This document shows positions 21,919-30,378 of a stretch of 64,000 nt of DNA, piece by piece (within the stretch, counting starts at the first letter, position 1; each line of letters starts with the position of its first letter). The stretch covers positions 1,178,001 through 1,242,000 of the forward strand of contig NZ_JAKUDO010000001.1 in NCBI RefSeq assembly GCF_022436485.1, in the 5' to 3' direction. The position numbers and the translations under genes were made by a program. Under the pieces are notes generated by a model. The model had not been told where the DNA came from and did not search any database. It saw only the letters and a program-made list of their open reading frames with translations. Origin of the DNA: Agrococcus sp. ARC_14. GTDB lineage: Bacteria; Actinomycetota; Actinomycetes; Actinomycetales; Microbacteriaceae.

Positions 21919-23991
21919 TCAGCGCACCGCGACGTGGTCATCGCCGTCATCGCCGTCGTGGCCGTCATGGCCCTGCTCGGCCCGGTGCCCGCTGTGCCCG
22001 TCGTGCCCTCGGTCGTGACCGCACGTGCACGAGTCGCCGGCGCAGCCGCATCCGCGACCCGCCTCAGGCACGTCGAGGGCCGGATTTCGGTCGAGGAAGC
22101 CGTAGGGCTTGACCCAGAAGCCCGCGGCGTCGACCGGCATGATCGGCCAGTCCTCGGGGCGGGGGATGTGCGTGAGGCCGAACGCGTGCCAGACCACGAG
22201 ATCGTCGCCGTCGACGGCGCCCCCGGCCTCGACCGAGGCGGGGAGCCCCGCGCCGCCGCTGTGCTGGTTGGGGTAGCGGCCTGCCGGGTAGATGTCGTCG
22301 TCGCGGTGCGCCGTCACCCACAGGTGCTTCGTGGCGAATGCCGCGCGCGCTGAGACCGTCGCGTCGGGGTCGGCCATCAGCGTCGCCCGCGCCTCGGGGA
22401 TGAGCTGGAACTCGGTGGGGCGTCCGACCGCGTTCGTGCGGCTGGACGAGCCGACGTGCCAGGTGCGGCCCAGCGCACCATCGCCGAGCAGCCCGCTCGC
22501 CTCGGCGACGCGATCACGTCGGTAGCCGAAGGCGTTGCCCCAGGGGTTCACCGCACCCATCGGCATGCGCACCAGATCGACCTGGTCGACGTAGTTGTCG
22601 GTGCCGTCGATGTCGAAGTCGAGGCGCGCGCAGAAGATGTGCTGATGGATGGGCGCGAACAGTCCCGGTGCCATCTCGGTCGCGTGCGGCTGGATGCTGC
22701 CCGGCTCGTCGGCGCCGGCGAAGACGATGCCGGTCGCCTTGGCCTCGAACTGGATGGAGCCGTCGAGGTAGAGGTACCAGAAGAAGCCGTAGTCGTAGTT
22801 GCCGACCGTGGCCCAGTACGAGATCACGAGCCGACGCGATCGTCGCCCGTGGGTCGTCTCGCCGTCGAGCTCGCGGTGCTTCCAGAGCACCCCGTCGTCC
22901 TCTTCGTGCATGCAGATCGCGCGCGGGATGGTGATGGCCTCGCCGGTGTCAGCGGCGACGTGCGCGTCGAAGTAGTGGATGGCGCCCAGGCAGTCGCAGC
23001 CGAGCTGCAGCGAGTTGGCATTCTTGCCGAGGTTGTACTCGCCGGCGTCGAAGTAGCTGATCCAGCGCCGGCTCTCGCTCGTGTCGCCGTACGGCACCAC
23101 CATCTCGGGCACGCTCGCGCGATGCAGCACGGGTCGCAGCTCGTCGCCGTCCTGCCAGCCCAGCTGGTGCAGCACGAGGCCCTCGCGCATCGAGAAGCCC
23201 ACCCGGAACCGCCACTGCTCCCACGTGACCTCGCCGCCGTCGACCGAGAAGCTCGGCCCCTCGGGCATCGTGATCTCGAGCGGCTTCAGCGAGGTGCGGC
23301 GCTCGCCGACCGCAGCGTCGTCGTAGTTCGCGCCCTCGAGCACGGGGATCGGCACGTGCCGCTCGTCGATCAGCTTCACGACGCGCTGCTCGGTCACGTT
23401 CACCATCAGCACGAGTCCCTCGACCGGGAACGACCACGGATTGTCGCCCTCGGCAGGCGACATGAACGTGAGCGAGCGCATCATGCGCTTGCCGACCTCG
23501 TCTGCCTCGCCGAACTGGCCGGGCGCGAGCGGCACGACGAGCGCCCGCTCCCACTCGGTGAGCCCGCGGGCCTCCATCGCCTCGCGCCAGCCGGCATCCG
23601 CCTTCACCACCCGGTCGACGACCTCGTACTCCTCGAACAGATAGGGCGGCTGCCCGTAGGGAGCCTCGGCGGTCGGCAGCGTCTCGACGGCCTCGACGCG
23701 CATGTCGTCGAGCGCGACGGTCGCCTCGCGCACGCGGCCGGTCGCGGTGTCGAGCAGCGTCGTCTGCACCCGCCGGCCGAGGGGCTGCCCCGGCTGCCAC
23801 GCCGCGAGCTGCGCCTTCGGAGGGTCGAGCAGCACCTGCAGCGGGAAGCGCGTGTCGGACTGCAGCTCGCCGGCCGTGTCGAGCGCCGCGCGCACGCGGT
23901 CGATCTCGCCGGGCGTCAGGGCGTCGAGCGGATGCGTCGCCTCGGTCAGGTGCGAGTCGCGCGCGCCGTGCGTGTGCGTGGTGTCGGGCAT
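21919..23991 (-). CDS. tynA: Copper-containing primary-amine oxidase (tyramine/phenethylamine oxidase)
   Basis: 690 residues from the ATG at 23991 (GAGGAGG site). The topaquinone site TVGNYD is at 395-400, so Tyr399 becomes TPQ; Asp315 in YFDAGEYN is the catalytic base. Copper ligands are His449 and His451 (IHQH) and His608 (GLTHIPRPEDWP). No signal peptide, as in the Arthrobacter cytosolic enzymes (about 640 residues). It oxidises primary amines to aldehydes, ammonia and H2O2. Residues 643-690 form an unusual extra tail: a Cys cluster (RGCGCAGDSCTCGHD) followed by repeated His-Asp-Gly units, resembling a metal-binding extension. It heads a run with moaF and the SDR gene; a FeaR-like regulator lies directly upstream. 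Confidence 0.95.
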   Translation of the reverse strand: MPDTTHTHGARDSHLTEATHPLDALTPGEIDRVRAALDTAGELQSDTRFPLQVLLDPPKAQLAAWQPGQPLGRRVQTTLLDTATGRVREATVALDDMRVEAVETLPTAEAPYGQPPYLFEEYEVVDRVVKADAGWREAMEARGLTEWERALVVPLAPGQFGEADEVGKRMMRSLTFMSPAEGDNPWSFPVEGLVLMVNVTEQRVVKLIDERHVPIPVLEGANYDDAAVGERRTSLKPLEITMPEGPSFSVDGGEVTWEQWRFRVGFSMREGLVLHQLGWQDGDELRPVLHRASVPEMVVPYGDTSESRRWISYFDAGEYNLGKNANSLQLGCDCLGAIHYFDAHVAADTGEAITIPRAICMHEEDDGVLWKHRELDGETTHGRRSRRLVISYWATVGNYDYGFFWYLYLDGSIQFEAKATGIVFAGADEPGSIQPHATEMAPGLFAPIHQHIFCARLDFDIDGTDNYVDQVDLVRMPMGAVNPWGNAFGYRRDRVAEASGLLGDGALGRTWHVGSSSRTNAVGRPTEFQLIPEARATLMADPDATVSARAAFATKHLWVTAHRDDDIYPAGRYPNQHSGGAGLPASVEAGGAVDGDDLVVWHAFGLTHIPRPEDWPIMPVDAAGFWVKPYGFLDRNPALDVPEAGRGCGCAGDSCTCGHDRGHDGHSGHRAEQGHDGHDGDDGDDHVAVR

Positions 23992-24052
23992 GGGACCTCC
24001 TCGTCCAGCGTGACTCCACGCTAGGCGGCGGTCTGGGCCGAGGTGTTGCCTG

Positions 24053-25051
24053 CTAGCGCAGGGCGCTTGCCGCCGCCTGCTCGCGCGGCACCCCGGCCGG
24101 CTCGGGGGAGGCCGCCGCCCGATACTCGGTGGGGCTCTGGCCGAAGGTGGCGCGGAACAGGCGCGAGAAGTGCGCCGGGTTGACGAGCCCCCAGCGCGAT
24201 GCGATGCGCGCGATCGGCAGATCCGCCAGCTGCGCATCGGTGAGGTCGCGACGGATGTGCTCGAGGCGGCGCTCGCGGATCCAACCGGCGACGGTGATGC
24301 CCCGCTCGGAGAAGACCGCGTGCAGGTGGCGGGTGGAGATGAAGTGCACGGCAGCGACCTGCGCAGGGGAGAGGTCAGGATCGCCGAGCAGCTGGTCGAT
24401 CGTGCCGAGCAGCTCGTGCAGCAGCTGCCGGCGGGGATCGCGCGGCACGCCCTCCTTGAGCTGCGTGCGGATCAGTGTCATGAGCAGGTCGAGGCCGGTG
24501 CGCGCCAGGCGCTGGGCCTGCTCGGCGGGCAGCTCGACGAGGCTCTGCGCCAGGCCGACGAGGAACGGGTTCACCACTCGCCCCATCGGCGACTCGAGCG
24601 GGAAGGCGGTCGCGGTGACGGCGGCCAGCTCGTCGCGCGGCAGATCGAGGTAGCCGTGCGGGAAGGTGATTACGACCAGGCTCGTGGTGCCGTCGAAGCG
24701 CAGCGTGTACGGGCGGGATGTGTCATAGATGGCCAGGTCGCCGGGGTGCAGCAGCGCCACCCTGCCGTCCTGCTCGATGAGCTCCTCGCCTGAGAGCTGC
24801 AGGCTGACCTTGATGAGGTCGGTGTCTCCGCGGCGGACCAGAGCGGGCGTGCGGGCGACGATGCTCGCGGTGTGCTCGATGCGGAAGACGGAGACCGAAC
24901 CGACGTCGACGCGGCTGGCCCGGGCGCGGAACGGATGACTGCCCAGCGGGTGCACGTCCAGCGGCACGAAGTTCTCCGTCGTGTCGCGTCGCCACTGCGC
25001 GATGTCGACGTACGGCGCCTCCAGCGGCGGGAAGTCGAAGATGTCGGTCAC
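24053..25051 (-). CDS. AraC-family regulator, FeaR-like
   Basis: 332 residues from a GTG at 25051 (GGAGGA site). The N-terminal about 200 residues are an AraC_binding_2/cupin-like sensor domain (LIKVSLQLSGEELIEQDGRVALLHPGDLAIYDTSRPYTLRF). The C-terminal double HTH covers 230-325 (VAAVHFISTRHLHAVFSERGITVAGWIRERRLEHIRRDL...ASRWGLVNPAHFSRLFRATFGQSPTEYR). The domain layout matches FeaR/NahR-type activators; E. coli FeaR activates tynA and feaB in response to aromatic amines or their aldehydes. The position immediately upstream of tynA fits that role. Confidence 0.88.
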   Translation of the reverse strand: MTDIFDFPPLEAPYVDIAQWRRDTTENFVPLDVHPLGSHPFRARASRVDVGSVSVFRIEHTASIVARTPALVRRGDTDLIKVSLQLSGEELIEQDGRVALLHPGDLAIYDTSRPYTLRFDGTTSLVVITFPHGYLDLPRDELAAVTATAFPLESPMGRVVNPFLVGLAQSLVELPAEQAQRLARTGLDLLMTLIRTQLKEGVPRDPRRQLLHELLGTIDQLLGDPDLSPAQVAAVHFISTRHLHAVFSERGITVAGWIRERRLEHIRRDLTDAQLADLPIARIASRWGLVNPAHFSRLFRATFGQSPTEYRAAASPEPAGVPREQAAASALR

Positions 25052-25221
25052 CGGGTCCTCCAGAGGCCGCCCCTTTGCGGCCGTGCGCCCAGCGTAGCCC
25101 GGCGCCGACGGCCCGCACGGTCCTCGCACCGACAGTCAACGCATCAGCGCTCGCAGGCAACGGTCGCGCCCGCCACCGGAGCACGATGAGTCACCATCCG
25201 TCCATCGCACGAAGGAGTCTC

Positions 25222-26709
25222 ATGGACACGGAAGCACAGCATGGCGTCCTGAAGTCGAACCAGCTCGGCGTCTCGGCAGTCGTGTTCCTCGTCCTTGCCG
25301 CCGTCGCACCGCTCACCGTCGCGATCGTCGTGCTGCCGCTCGCGATCGGGTTCGGCAACGGCGGCGGCATCCCGGTCGCCGTCATCGTCGTCGCGATCGC
25401 ACTGCTGCTGTTCGCGATCGGCTACGCGCAGATGTCGAAGGAGCTGGTGAACGCCGGCGGCTTCTACGCGATCGCGGTGCGTGGCCTCGGTCGCACCGCC
25501 GGTCTTGTCACCGGCCTGATCGCGACCCTCGGGTACAACTTCTTCGTCGCCGGGGCGCTCGGCACCATCGGCTTCTTCACCGGCGCGGTCGTGCTGCCAG
25601 CGCTCTTCGGATTCGAAGTGCACTGGTTCATCGCCGGGCTGGTGCTGTTCGCGATCGTCTTCCTCCTGGCACGCTCGGGCATCCACATGAGCGCCGCGGT
25701 GCTCGGCGTCGCATTGGTGCTCGAGACGCTCATCCTGCTGGTGTTCGCCATCTCGGTCCTGATCCAGACCGGCTTCAGCCTCGAAGCCTTCACGCTGGCG
25801 CTCAGCCCCGAGATCCTCGTGGGCGGCTCGATCTGGATCGCGTTCCTCATGGTCGCGACGGCGTTCATCGGCTTCGAGGCGACGGCGCTGTTCAGCGAAG
25901 AGGCTCGCGAGCCCCGCAAGACCATCCCGCGCGCCACCTACACGGCCATCATCGCGATCGGCGTCATCCATGCGATCACCGGTTGGGCGATCGTCAGCGC
26001 CGTCGGCGTGCGCGACGCGCAGCAGGCCGCCCTCGACCATCTCGCCGCCGGTGACATGACGCTCGTGCTGCTCGACACCTACCTGGGCCCGTTCCTCGGC
26101 ATGGTGGCACTCGTGCTGCTGGTCGTGAGCCTGTTCGCGGCGCAGCTCGCCTTCCACAACTCTGCCGCCCGCTACCTGTACGCGCTCGGCCGGGCACGCG
26201 TGCTGCCGCGATGGCTCGCGAAGACCAACCGCAACGGCGCTCCCGAGCGGGCGCAGCTCGCGAACCTGCTCTTCGCGGTCGTGATCGCCGGCATCTTCGC
26301 GCTCGCCGTCGAGACCGGTCCCGACGGCGCCCCGCTGCCTCCCGTGCTGACGCTCGTGCCGGTGGGACTCGGATTCGCGACGCTCGCCATCATGATCGTG
26401 CAGACGATCGCGGCGCTGGCGGTCGTCGTCCACTTCCGGAGGCGCTCGGACCCGCGACTGTGGAGCACGCTGATCGCGCCGGGGCTCGGGTTCCTGGCCC
26501 TGCTCGGCTTCAGCATCGGCGCAGTCCTCAACTTCACCCTGGTCGCCGGATCCGAGGCGCTCTACGTCCGTCTCATGCCGTGGCTGCTGGTGCTCGCCGT
26601 CGTGGGCGGCGTCGTCTACGCGGCGTACCTGCGCTCCCGGAAGCCAGCGGTCTACCGGGGCCTCGACGAGGACATCGAGCGGCTGGACGAGGTGCCGGCG
26701 CAGGGTTGA
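25222..26709 (+). CDS. APC-superfamily amino acid/amine permease
   Basis: 495 residues from the ATG at 25222 (GAAGGAG site), with 12 predicted membrane helices. APC features: SAVVFLVLAAVAPLTVAIVVLPLAIGFGNGGGIP in helix 1, ELVNAGGFYAIAVRGLGRTAG, FIGFEATALFSEEAREPRKTIPRATY, and a helix with FHNSAARYLYALGRARVLP. Divergent from the FeaR-like gene, so uptake of tyramine, phenethylamine or a related amine or amino acid is likely. The substrate is inferred from context. The C-terminal cytosolic tail is acidic. Confidence 0.88.
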   Translation: MDTEAQHGVLKSNQLGVSAVVFLVLAAVAPLTVAIVVLPLAIGFGNGGGIPVAVIVVAIALLLFAIGYAQMSKELVNAGGFYAIAVRGLGRTAGLVTGLIATLGYNFFVAGALGTIGFFTGAVVLPALFGFEVHWFIAGLVLFAIVFLLARSGIHMSAAVLGVALVLETLILLVFAISVLIQTGFSLEAFTLALSPEILVGGSIWIAFLMVATAFIGFEATALFSEEAREPRKTIPRATYTAIIAIGVIHAITGWAIVSAVGVRDAQQAALDHLAAGDMTLVLLDTYLGPFLGMVALVLLVVSLFAAQLAFHNSAARYLYALGRARVLPRWLAKTNRNGAPERAQLANLLFAVVIAGIFALAVETGPDGAPLPPVLTLVPVGLGFATLAIMIVQTIAALAVVVHFRRRSDPRLWSTLIAPGLGFLALLGFSIGAVLNFTLVAGSEALYVRLMPWLLVLAVVGGVVYAAYLRSRKPAVYRGLDEDIERLDEVPAQG

Positions 26710-26721
26710 ACGACGCCTGCG

Positions 26722-26753
26722 GGCCGGGGCGCATCCGCGGGTGCGGTCCGGCC
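26722..26753. terminator. Imperfect hairpin between permease and IclR genes
   Basis: ggccggggcgca (26722-26733) pairs with tgcggtccggcc (26742-26753), with one G-T pair and one mismatch and an 8-base loop; convergent gene ends on both sides. Confidence 0.5.
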
Positions 26754-26766
26754 GGCTCGAGCGCAG

Positions 26767-27480
26767 CTAGCGCAGGTCGGCCTCGATCGCCCTTGCGACC
26801 CGCTGCACGGCGGCACCCAGCTGCGCCGTGTCGGGCTCGCCGACCGTGACCACCGCGACCGACGCATCCGTCGACCTGCGTGCCCTGATCGGTGCGCCCA
26901 CCGATGTGATGCCCTGGATGACCTCGTTCGCGCTCACGGCGAAGCCCTGCGTGCGCACATCCTCGACCGCAGGGTGCATCGGCTCGTCGTGCCCGAGCTC
27001 GCGCCACGCGGCGTCGCTGAGCATGGCCTGCAGCGCGATGCCGGGGGCGCCCAGTGCGATCGGGTGCCGGTGGCCGGGATGCTGGGCGACGGATGCGTTG
27101 ACCCCGCGGGGCACGGCCGTCACGAGGGTGACGGCGTCGTCGCCGTCGCGCACCGTGAGGAAGGCGGTCATGCCGAGCTCGTCGGCGAGCTGCTGCAGGT
27201 GGGGGAGGGATGCCGACTGCAGGTCGTGCTCGACGTCGCGGGCGAGGATGACGAGCTGCGGGCCGAGCGAGAGGAGCCCCGCGGCATCGCGCACGACGAG
27301 GCGGTGCTCCTCGAGCGTGCGCACCAGCCGGTAGGCGACCGAGCGGTGCACGCCCAGCAGGGCGGCGAGCGACTGGATCGTCTGGCTGCCGTGATCGGCG
27401 AGGAGCGACAGCGCGGTCAGGCCGCGGGAGAGGGTCTGCGAGCCGGTGGTCTCCGGCTTGGCGGGCGTCTCGGGCATCAT
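26767..27480 (-). CDS. IclR-family transcriptional regulator
   Basis: 237 residues. N-terminal winged helix (LSRGLTALSLLADHGSQTIQSLAALLGVHRSVAYRLVRTLEEHRLV) and C-terminal IclR effector domain (SLPHLQQLADELGMTAFLTVRDGDDAVTLVTAVP, then IGAPIRA-like and end helices). The start is at two consecutive ATG codons (27480, 27477); the ribosome site is weak. IclR proteins in actinobacteria often govern aromatic-acid catabolism. The target could be the permease (convergent), the TauE gene upstream, or the flavin monooxygenase promoter at 32.3 kb, which carries a GTTC-N7-GAAC element. None is proven. Confidence 0.88.
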   Translation of the reverse strand: MMPETPAKPETTGSQTLSRGLTALSLLADHGSQTIQSLAALLGVHRSVAYRLVRTLEEHRLVVRDAAGLLSLGPQLVILARDVEHDLQSASLPHLQQLADELGMTAFLTVRDGDDAVTLVTAVPRGVNASVAQHPGHRHPIALGAPGIALQAMLSDAAWRELGHDEPMHPAVEDVRTQGFAVSANEVIQGITSVGAPIRARRSTDASVAVVTVGEPDTAQLGAAVQRVARAIEADLR

Positions 27481-27594
27481 CGCTCTCTCTGGCCGCGTCC
27501 GTGCTCGGCCGCGTCCGTCTCTCGCCGCATCTGTGCGGATGCGTTCGCTCGAGCATAGAACAGCGTGTTCAGATAGCGGAACCCATCGGAGGCC

Positions 27595-28353
27595 TCAGCC
27601 GGCGAGCAGGCCGACGATGCCGGTCACGATGACGACCGCGCCCCCGACGATCGAGAGCACGATGATCGTCGTGCGCGCGGCGGTGGCCGAGACGCGATGG
27701 GCGATCCGATGCGCGAAGAGCGTGCCGATCGCGGTCGCCGCGCTCGCGCCCAGCCACGCCCACCACGGCCACTCCGGGAACCCATCCGGCACCAGCAGCT
27801 GCCGCTCGACGAGCGTCGTGACGTTCAGGCCCACCCAGAAGGGCTGCATCGTCGCGGCCATCACGCGCGGCTCCCAGCGGCTGACGAGCGAGTACATCCC
27901 CACCAGCGGTGCCCCGACGCCGACGGCCGCGTTGAAGCCGCCGATCGCGACGCCCGTCGCGATGCGGGTGGTCGGCCCGTCGAGGGTGTGCCGGCTGCGA
28001 TGGAAGACGACGGAGACCAGCACGCCCAGGATCGCGATGATGCCGATCGCGATGCGCAGCGCATCCGTCGGCACCATCCGTGCGATGAGCAGCCCCGCGA
28101 TGCTGGCGGGGATCGCGGGCGCGAGCAGCCAGGCCATGCGACGCCAGTCGATGTCGCGCCAGACGCCGGGGATCATCAGCCCGCAGGCGACGATCCCGAA
28201 GATGCAGTTGAGCGGCACGGCTGCGATCGGTCCGGCGACGATCGCCGAGACCGGGCCCATGACGAGGCCGAAGCCCAGGCCCACGACGCGCTGCGCGACG
28301 CTCGCCACGAAGAGCGCCGCCGCGTAGAGCAGTAGCGTGAGCGGATCGATCAC
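27595..28353 (-). CDS. TauE/SafE-family membrane transporter
   Basis: 252 residues, GTG start with an AGGAG site and about eight hydrophobic helices. Two related halves are visible, each with a glycine-rich loop (RVVGLGFGLVMGPVSAIVAGP near 22-42; GGFNAAVGVGAPLVGMYSLVSRWEP near 138-162), the hallmark of TauE/SafE proteins that move sulfonates or other organic anions. It lies between the IclR and MBL genes on the same strand. The substrate is unknown; export or uptake of an aromatic acid is possible from context. Confidence 0.82.
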   Translation of the reverse strand: MIDPLTLLLYAAALFVASVAQRVVGLGFGLVMGPVSAIVAGPIAAVPLNCIFGIVACGLMIPGVWRDIDWRRMAWLLAPAIPASIAGLLIARMVPTDALRIAIGIIAILGVLVSVVFHRSRHTLDGPTTRIATGVAIGGFNAAVGVGAPLVGMYSLVSRWEPRVMAATMQPFWVGLNVTTLVERQLLVPDGFPEWPWWAWLGASAATAIGTLFAHRIAHRVSATAARTTIIVLSIVGGAVVIVTGIVGLLAG

Positions 28354-28393
28354 GCGGGCTCCTGCGCTGCCCGCGCGCGATCAGCGCCGCGGA

Positions 28394-29026
28394 TCAGAAC
28401 TCGATCGAGTCGCCCGGCGTCAGGCGGTGGTGCTCGCCGCCGCCCTCCGCGACCGCGCCCTCGATGCGGGCGTGGGCCATCCCCAGCCCCATCTCCGAGA
28501 GCGGGGCGTCGTGCACGGCGAAGGTCGCCCGGGGCGCGACCTCGACCACGAAGTCCATCACGTCGCCGATCTTCAGCCACGGCGCGCCCGCCGGGGTCGC
28601 AAGCAGCTCGACCGGCACGTCGGGCGTCGCGTAGGAGTCGCCCGGGTAGTAGAAGCGCTCGTTCACGAGCACGCCGAGGTTGTCGACGAGCGGGAAGGAG
28701 CGGTGGATCTCGGCGTGCTCGCCGCCGAAGAAGCGCAGCCGGAACGGGCCCGCGGTCACCCGCTCGCCCGCCTCGACGACGGTGACGTCGAAGCCCTCGG
28801 CCGCCGCGGCGACGCCGGCGGGGCCGTAGATCGGCACGTTCGGGTTGGCTGCGCGGAGCGCCGTCAGGTGCTCGGCATCCCAGTGGTCAGCGTGCTCGTG
28901 GGTGATGACGATGGCGACGAGGCCGGCCGCCGAGACAGGGCCCGTCTGGTTGCCCGGGTCGATGATGAGCTGCTGCCCTTCGTCATCGAGGACGATGCAC
29001 GCGTGCTCTCGCTTGGTCACTCGCAT
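28394..29026 (-). CDS. Metallo-beta-lactamase-fold hydrolase
   Basis: 210 residues from the ATG at 29026. It carries the metal motif ITHEHADHWD (HxHxDH) at about 40-49, later ligands His and Asp in FFGGEHAEIHR and YYPGDSYATP, and a terminal His in VHDAPLSEMG. This is the small UlaG-like/MBL-fold family that hydrolyses phosphoester, lactone or other bonds; the substrate cannot be named. It is 40 bases upstream of the TauE gene on the same strand and divergent from the lipid kinase. No signal peptide. Confidence 0.82.
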   Translation of the reverse strand: MRVTKREHACIVLDDEGQQLIIDPGNQTGPVSAAGLVAIVITHEHADHWDAEHLTALRAANPNVPIYGPAGVAAAAEGFDVTVVEAGERVTAGPFRLRFFGGEHAEIHRSFPLVDNLGVLVNERFYYPGDSYATPDVPVELLATPAGAPWLKIGDVMDFVVEVAPRATFAVHDAPLSEMGLGMAHARIEGAVAEGGGEHHRLTPGDSIEF

Positions 29027-29108
29027 GCGCTCCACGATATGGGGTGCCGCGCCGACGTGGCGAGTCGCGCGTGTCCGTTGCGGCCGGGACGCGCATAGGC
29101 TCTGCTCC

Positions 29109-29999
29109 GTGCACGTGGTCGTCGCCTCGAATCCCGGCGCCCGCATCGGGCGCTCCGAGCCGGTCGGCGCGCTCGTCGCCGCCCGCCTCGCCGACCTCGG
29201 CCACGAGGTGCAGCACGTCGCCGCCGTCGACTTCGCCGGCCGGCTGGAGCAGACGCGCTTCGCCATGATCCAGGCGGATGTGCTCGTCGTCGTCGGTGGG
29301 GACGGCATGGTGCACCTCGGGGTCAACATCGTCGGCGGCACCTCGAAGCGTCTGCTCGTGGTGCCCACCGGCAGCGGCGACGACATCGCCAGGACGCTGG
29401 AGCTCGGCTCGACAGCGCACGCCATCGAGACGCTCGAGGCGGCGTTGGCGAGCGAGCCAGATCGCATCGACCTCGTGCGCATCGAGCACCCGGACGGCGT
29501 CACGCTCGCGGCCGGCATCGTCTCCATCGGCTTCGACGCCGACGTCACGGTGCGCTCGTCTCGGTTCACGAAGGTGCCCAGCAGGCTGCGATCTCAGGCA
29601 GCGATCCTCGCGACGCTGCTGCGCCCGAGGCACCGCACCGTCGCGGTCAGGCTCGGCGGGGGTGCCGAGCAGACCCGGCGAACGCTCCTCGCGGCGATCT
29701 CGAACAATCGCAGCCTCGGCGGTGGCATCCCGATCGCGCCCAGCGCCGATCTGCGTGACGGCAGGCTCACGGCCGTGCTCGCAGACGAGCTCTCCTACCC
29801 GCGCTTCCTCTGGCTGCTGGGCAAGGTCCTGCGCGGCCGCCACGAGGCCGACCCGCGCATCCACATCGTCGAGTGCGAGACCGCCGAGCTGGCGAGCGAC
29901 GAGCACCTGATCGTGTGCGCGGACGGAGAGATCGTCGGCAGGCTGCCGGCGCGCTGCAGCGTCATGCCGGGCGCCCTGCAGGTGCTGCACGCGGTCTGA
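29109..29999 (+). CDS. Diacylglycerol/lipid kinase (DagK/YegS family)
   Basis: 296 residues from the GTG at 29109. Catalytic-domain motifs: VVVASNPGAR at the start, ADVLVVVGGDGMVHLGVNIVGG (GGDG) and VVPTGSGDDIAR at about 90. The C-terminal domain has SIGFDADVTVRSSR and ISNNRSLGGGIPIAPSADLRDGRL. It phosphorylates diacylglycerol or a related lipid with ATP. The closely following VCADGEIVG near the end is typical. There is no ribosome site, but TAGGCT lies at 29096-29101, seven bases ahead of the GTG, so a leaderless transcript is likely. Confidence 0.88.
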   Translation: MHVVVASNPGARIGRSEPVGALVAARLADLGHEVQHVAAVDFAGRLEQTRFAMIQADVLVVVGGDGMVHLGVNIVGGTSKRLLVVPTGSGDDIARTLELGSTAHAIETLEAALASEPDRIDLVRIEHPDGVTLAAGIVSIGFDADVTVRSSRFTKVPSRLRSQAAILATLLRPRHRTVAVRLGGGAEQTRRTLLAAISNNRSLGGGIPIAPSADLRDGRLTAVLADELSYPRFLWLLGKVLRGRHEADPRIHIVECETAELASDEHLIVCADGEIVGRLPARCSVMPGALQVLHAV

Positions 30000-30115
30000 T
30001 CGACGTCCGGGCGCGGCGCGAGCCCTCGCTGATGCGACGCGCCGCCGATCCGATTTGGCCCTGGGCCGAAGCGTGTGGCAAACTATCCAGGTTGCGATAG
30101 CAAGATGCGCAGCAC

Positions 30116-30191
30116 GGCCCCATCGTATAGCGGCCTAGTACGTCGCCCTCTCACGGCGGTAACACGGGTTCGAATCCCGTTGGGGTCACCA
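30116..30191 (+). tRNA. tRNA-Glu (CTC)
   Basis: The cloverleaf is complete. Acceptor arms ggcccca (30116-30122) and tggggtc (30181-30187) have one G-T pair; the anticodon stem is tcgcc/ggcgg with loop ctctcac, giving anticodon CTC (codon GAG). The T-arm cgggttcgaatcccg is standard. The discriminator A is at 30188, and CCA (30189-30191) is encoded. Confidence 0.95.
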
Positions 30192-30197
30192 CCAGCA

Positions 30198-30225
30198 GCG
30201 CCTCCGGTCTCGCGACCGGGGGCGC
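30198..30225 (+). terminator. Terminator of tRNA-Glu
   Basis: 12-bp stem gcgcctccggtc / gaccgggggcgc (one G-T pair) with loop tcgc, followed by tctgtcgtt. It lies seven bases after the CCA end. Confidence 0.75.
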
Positions 30226-30260
30226 TCTGTCGTTCCCGGCCCCGCTCGCGCGCACAGCGA

Positions 30261-30306
30261 GGCGGGTTGTTGTAGCCGCGGTGGGGCAGAACTGCAACAA
30301 CCCGCC
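30261..30306. repeat. 12-bp perfect inverted repeat with 22-base spacer
   Basis: ggcgggttgttg (30261-30272) and caacaacccgcc (30295-30306) are perfectly complementary; the stem can extend inwards with one mismatch. It sits in the 187-base gap between the tRNA terminator and the end of the convergent flavin monooxygenase gene. It could terminate the latter or be a dispersed repeat. Confidence 0.55.
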
Positions 30307-30378
30307 CGCTGTCGGCCGGCGCGCGGGCGGCCACGCGCGAGGCGGTGCCGGGCGCGTGGCCGGGCGGGCCCGCCGCCG

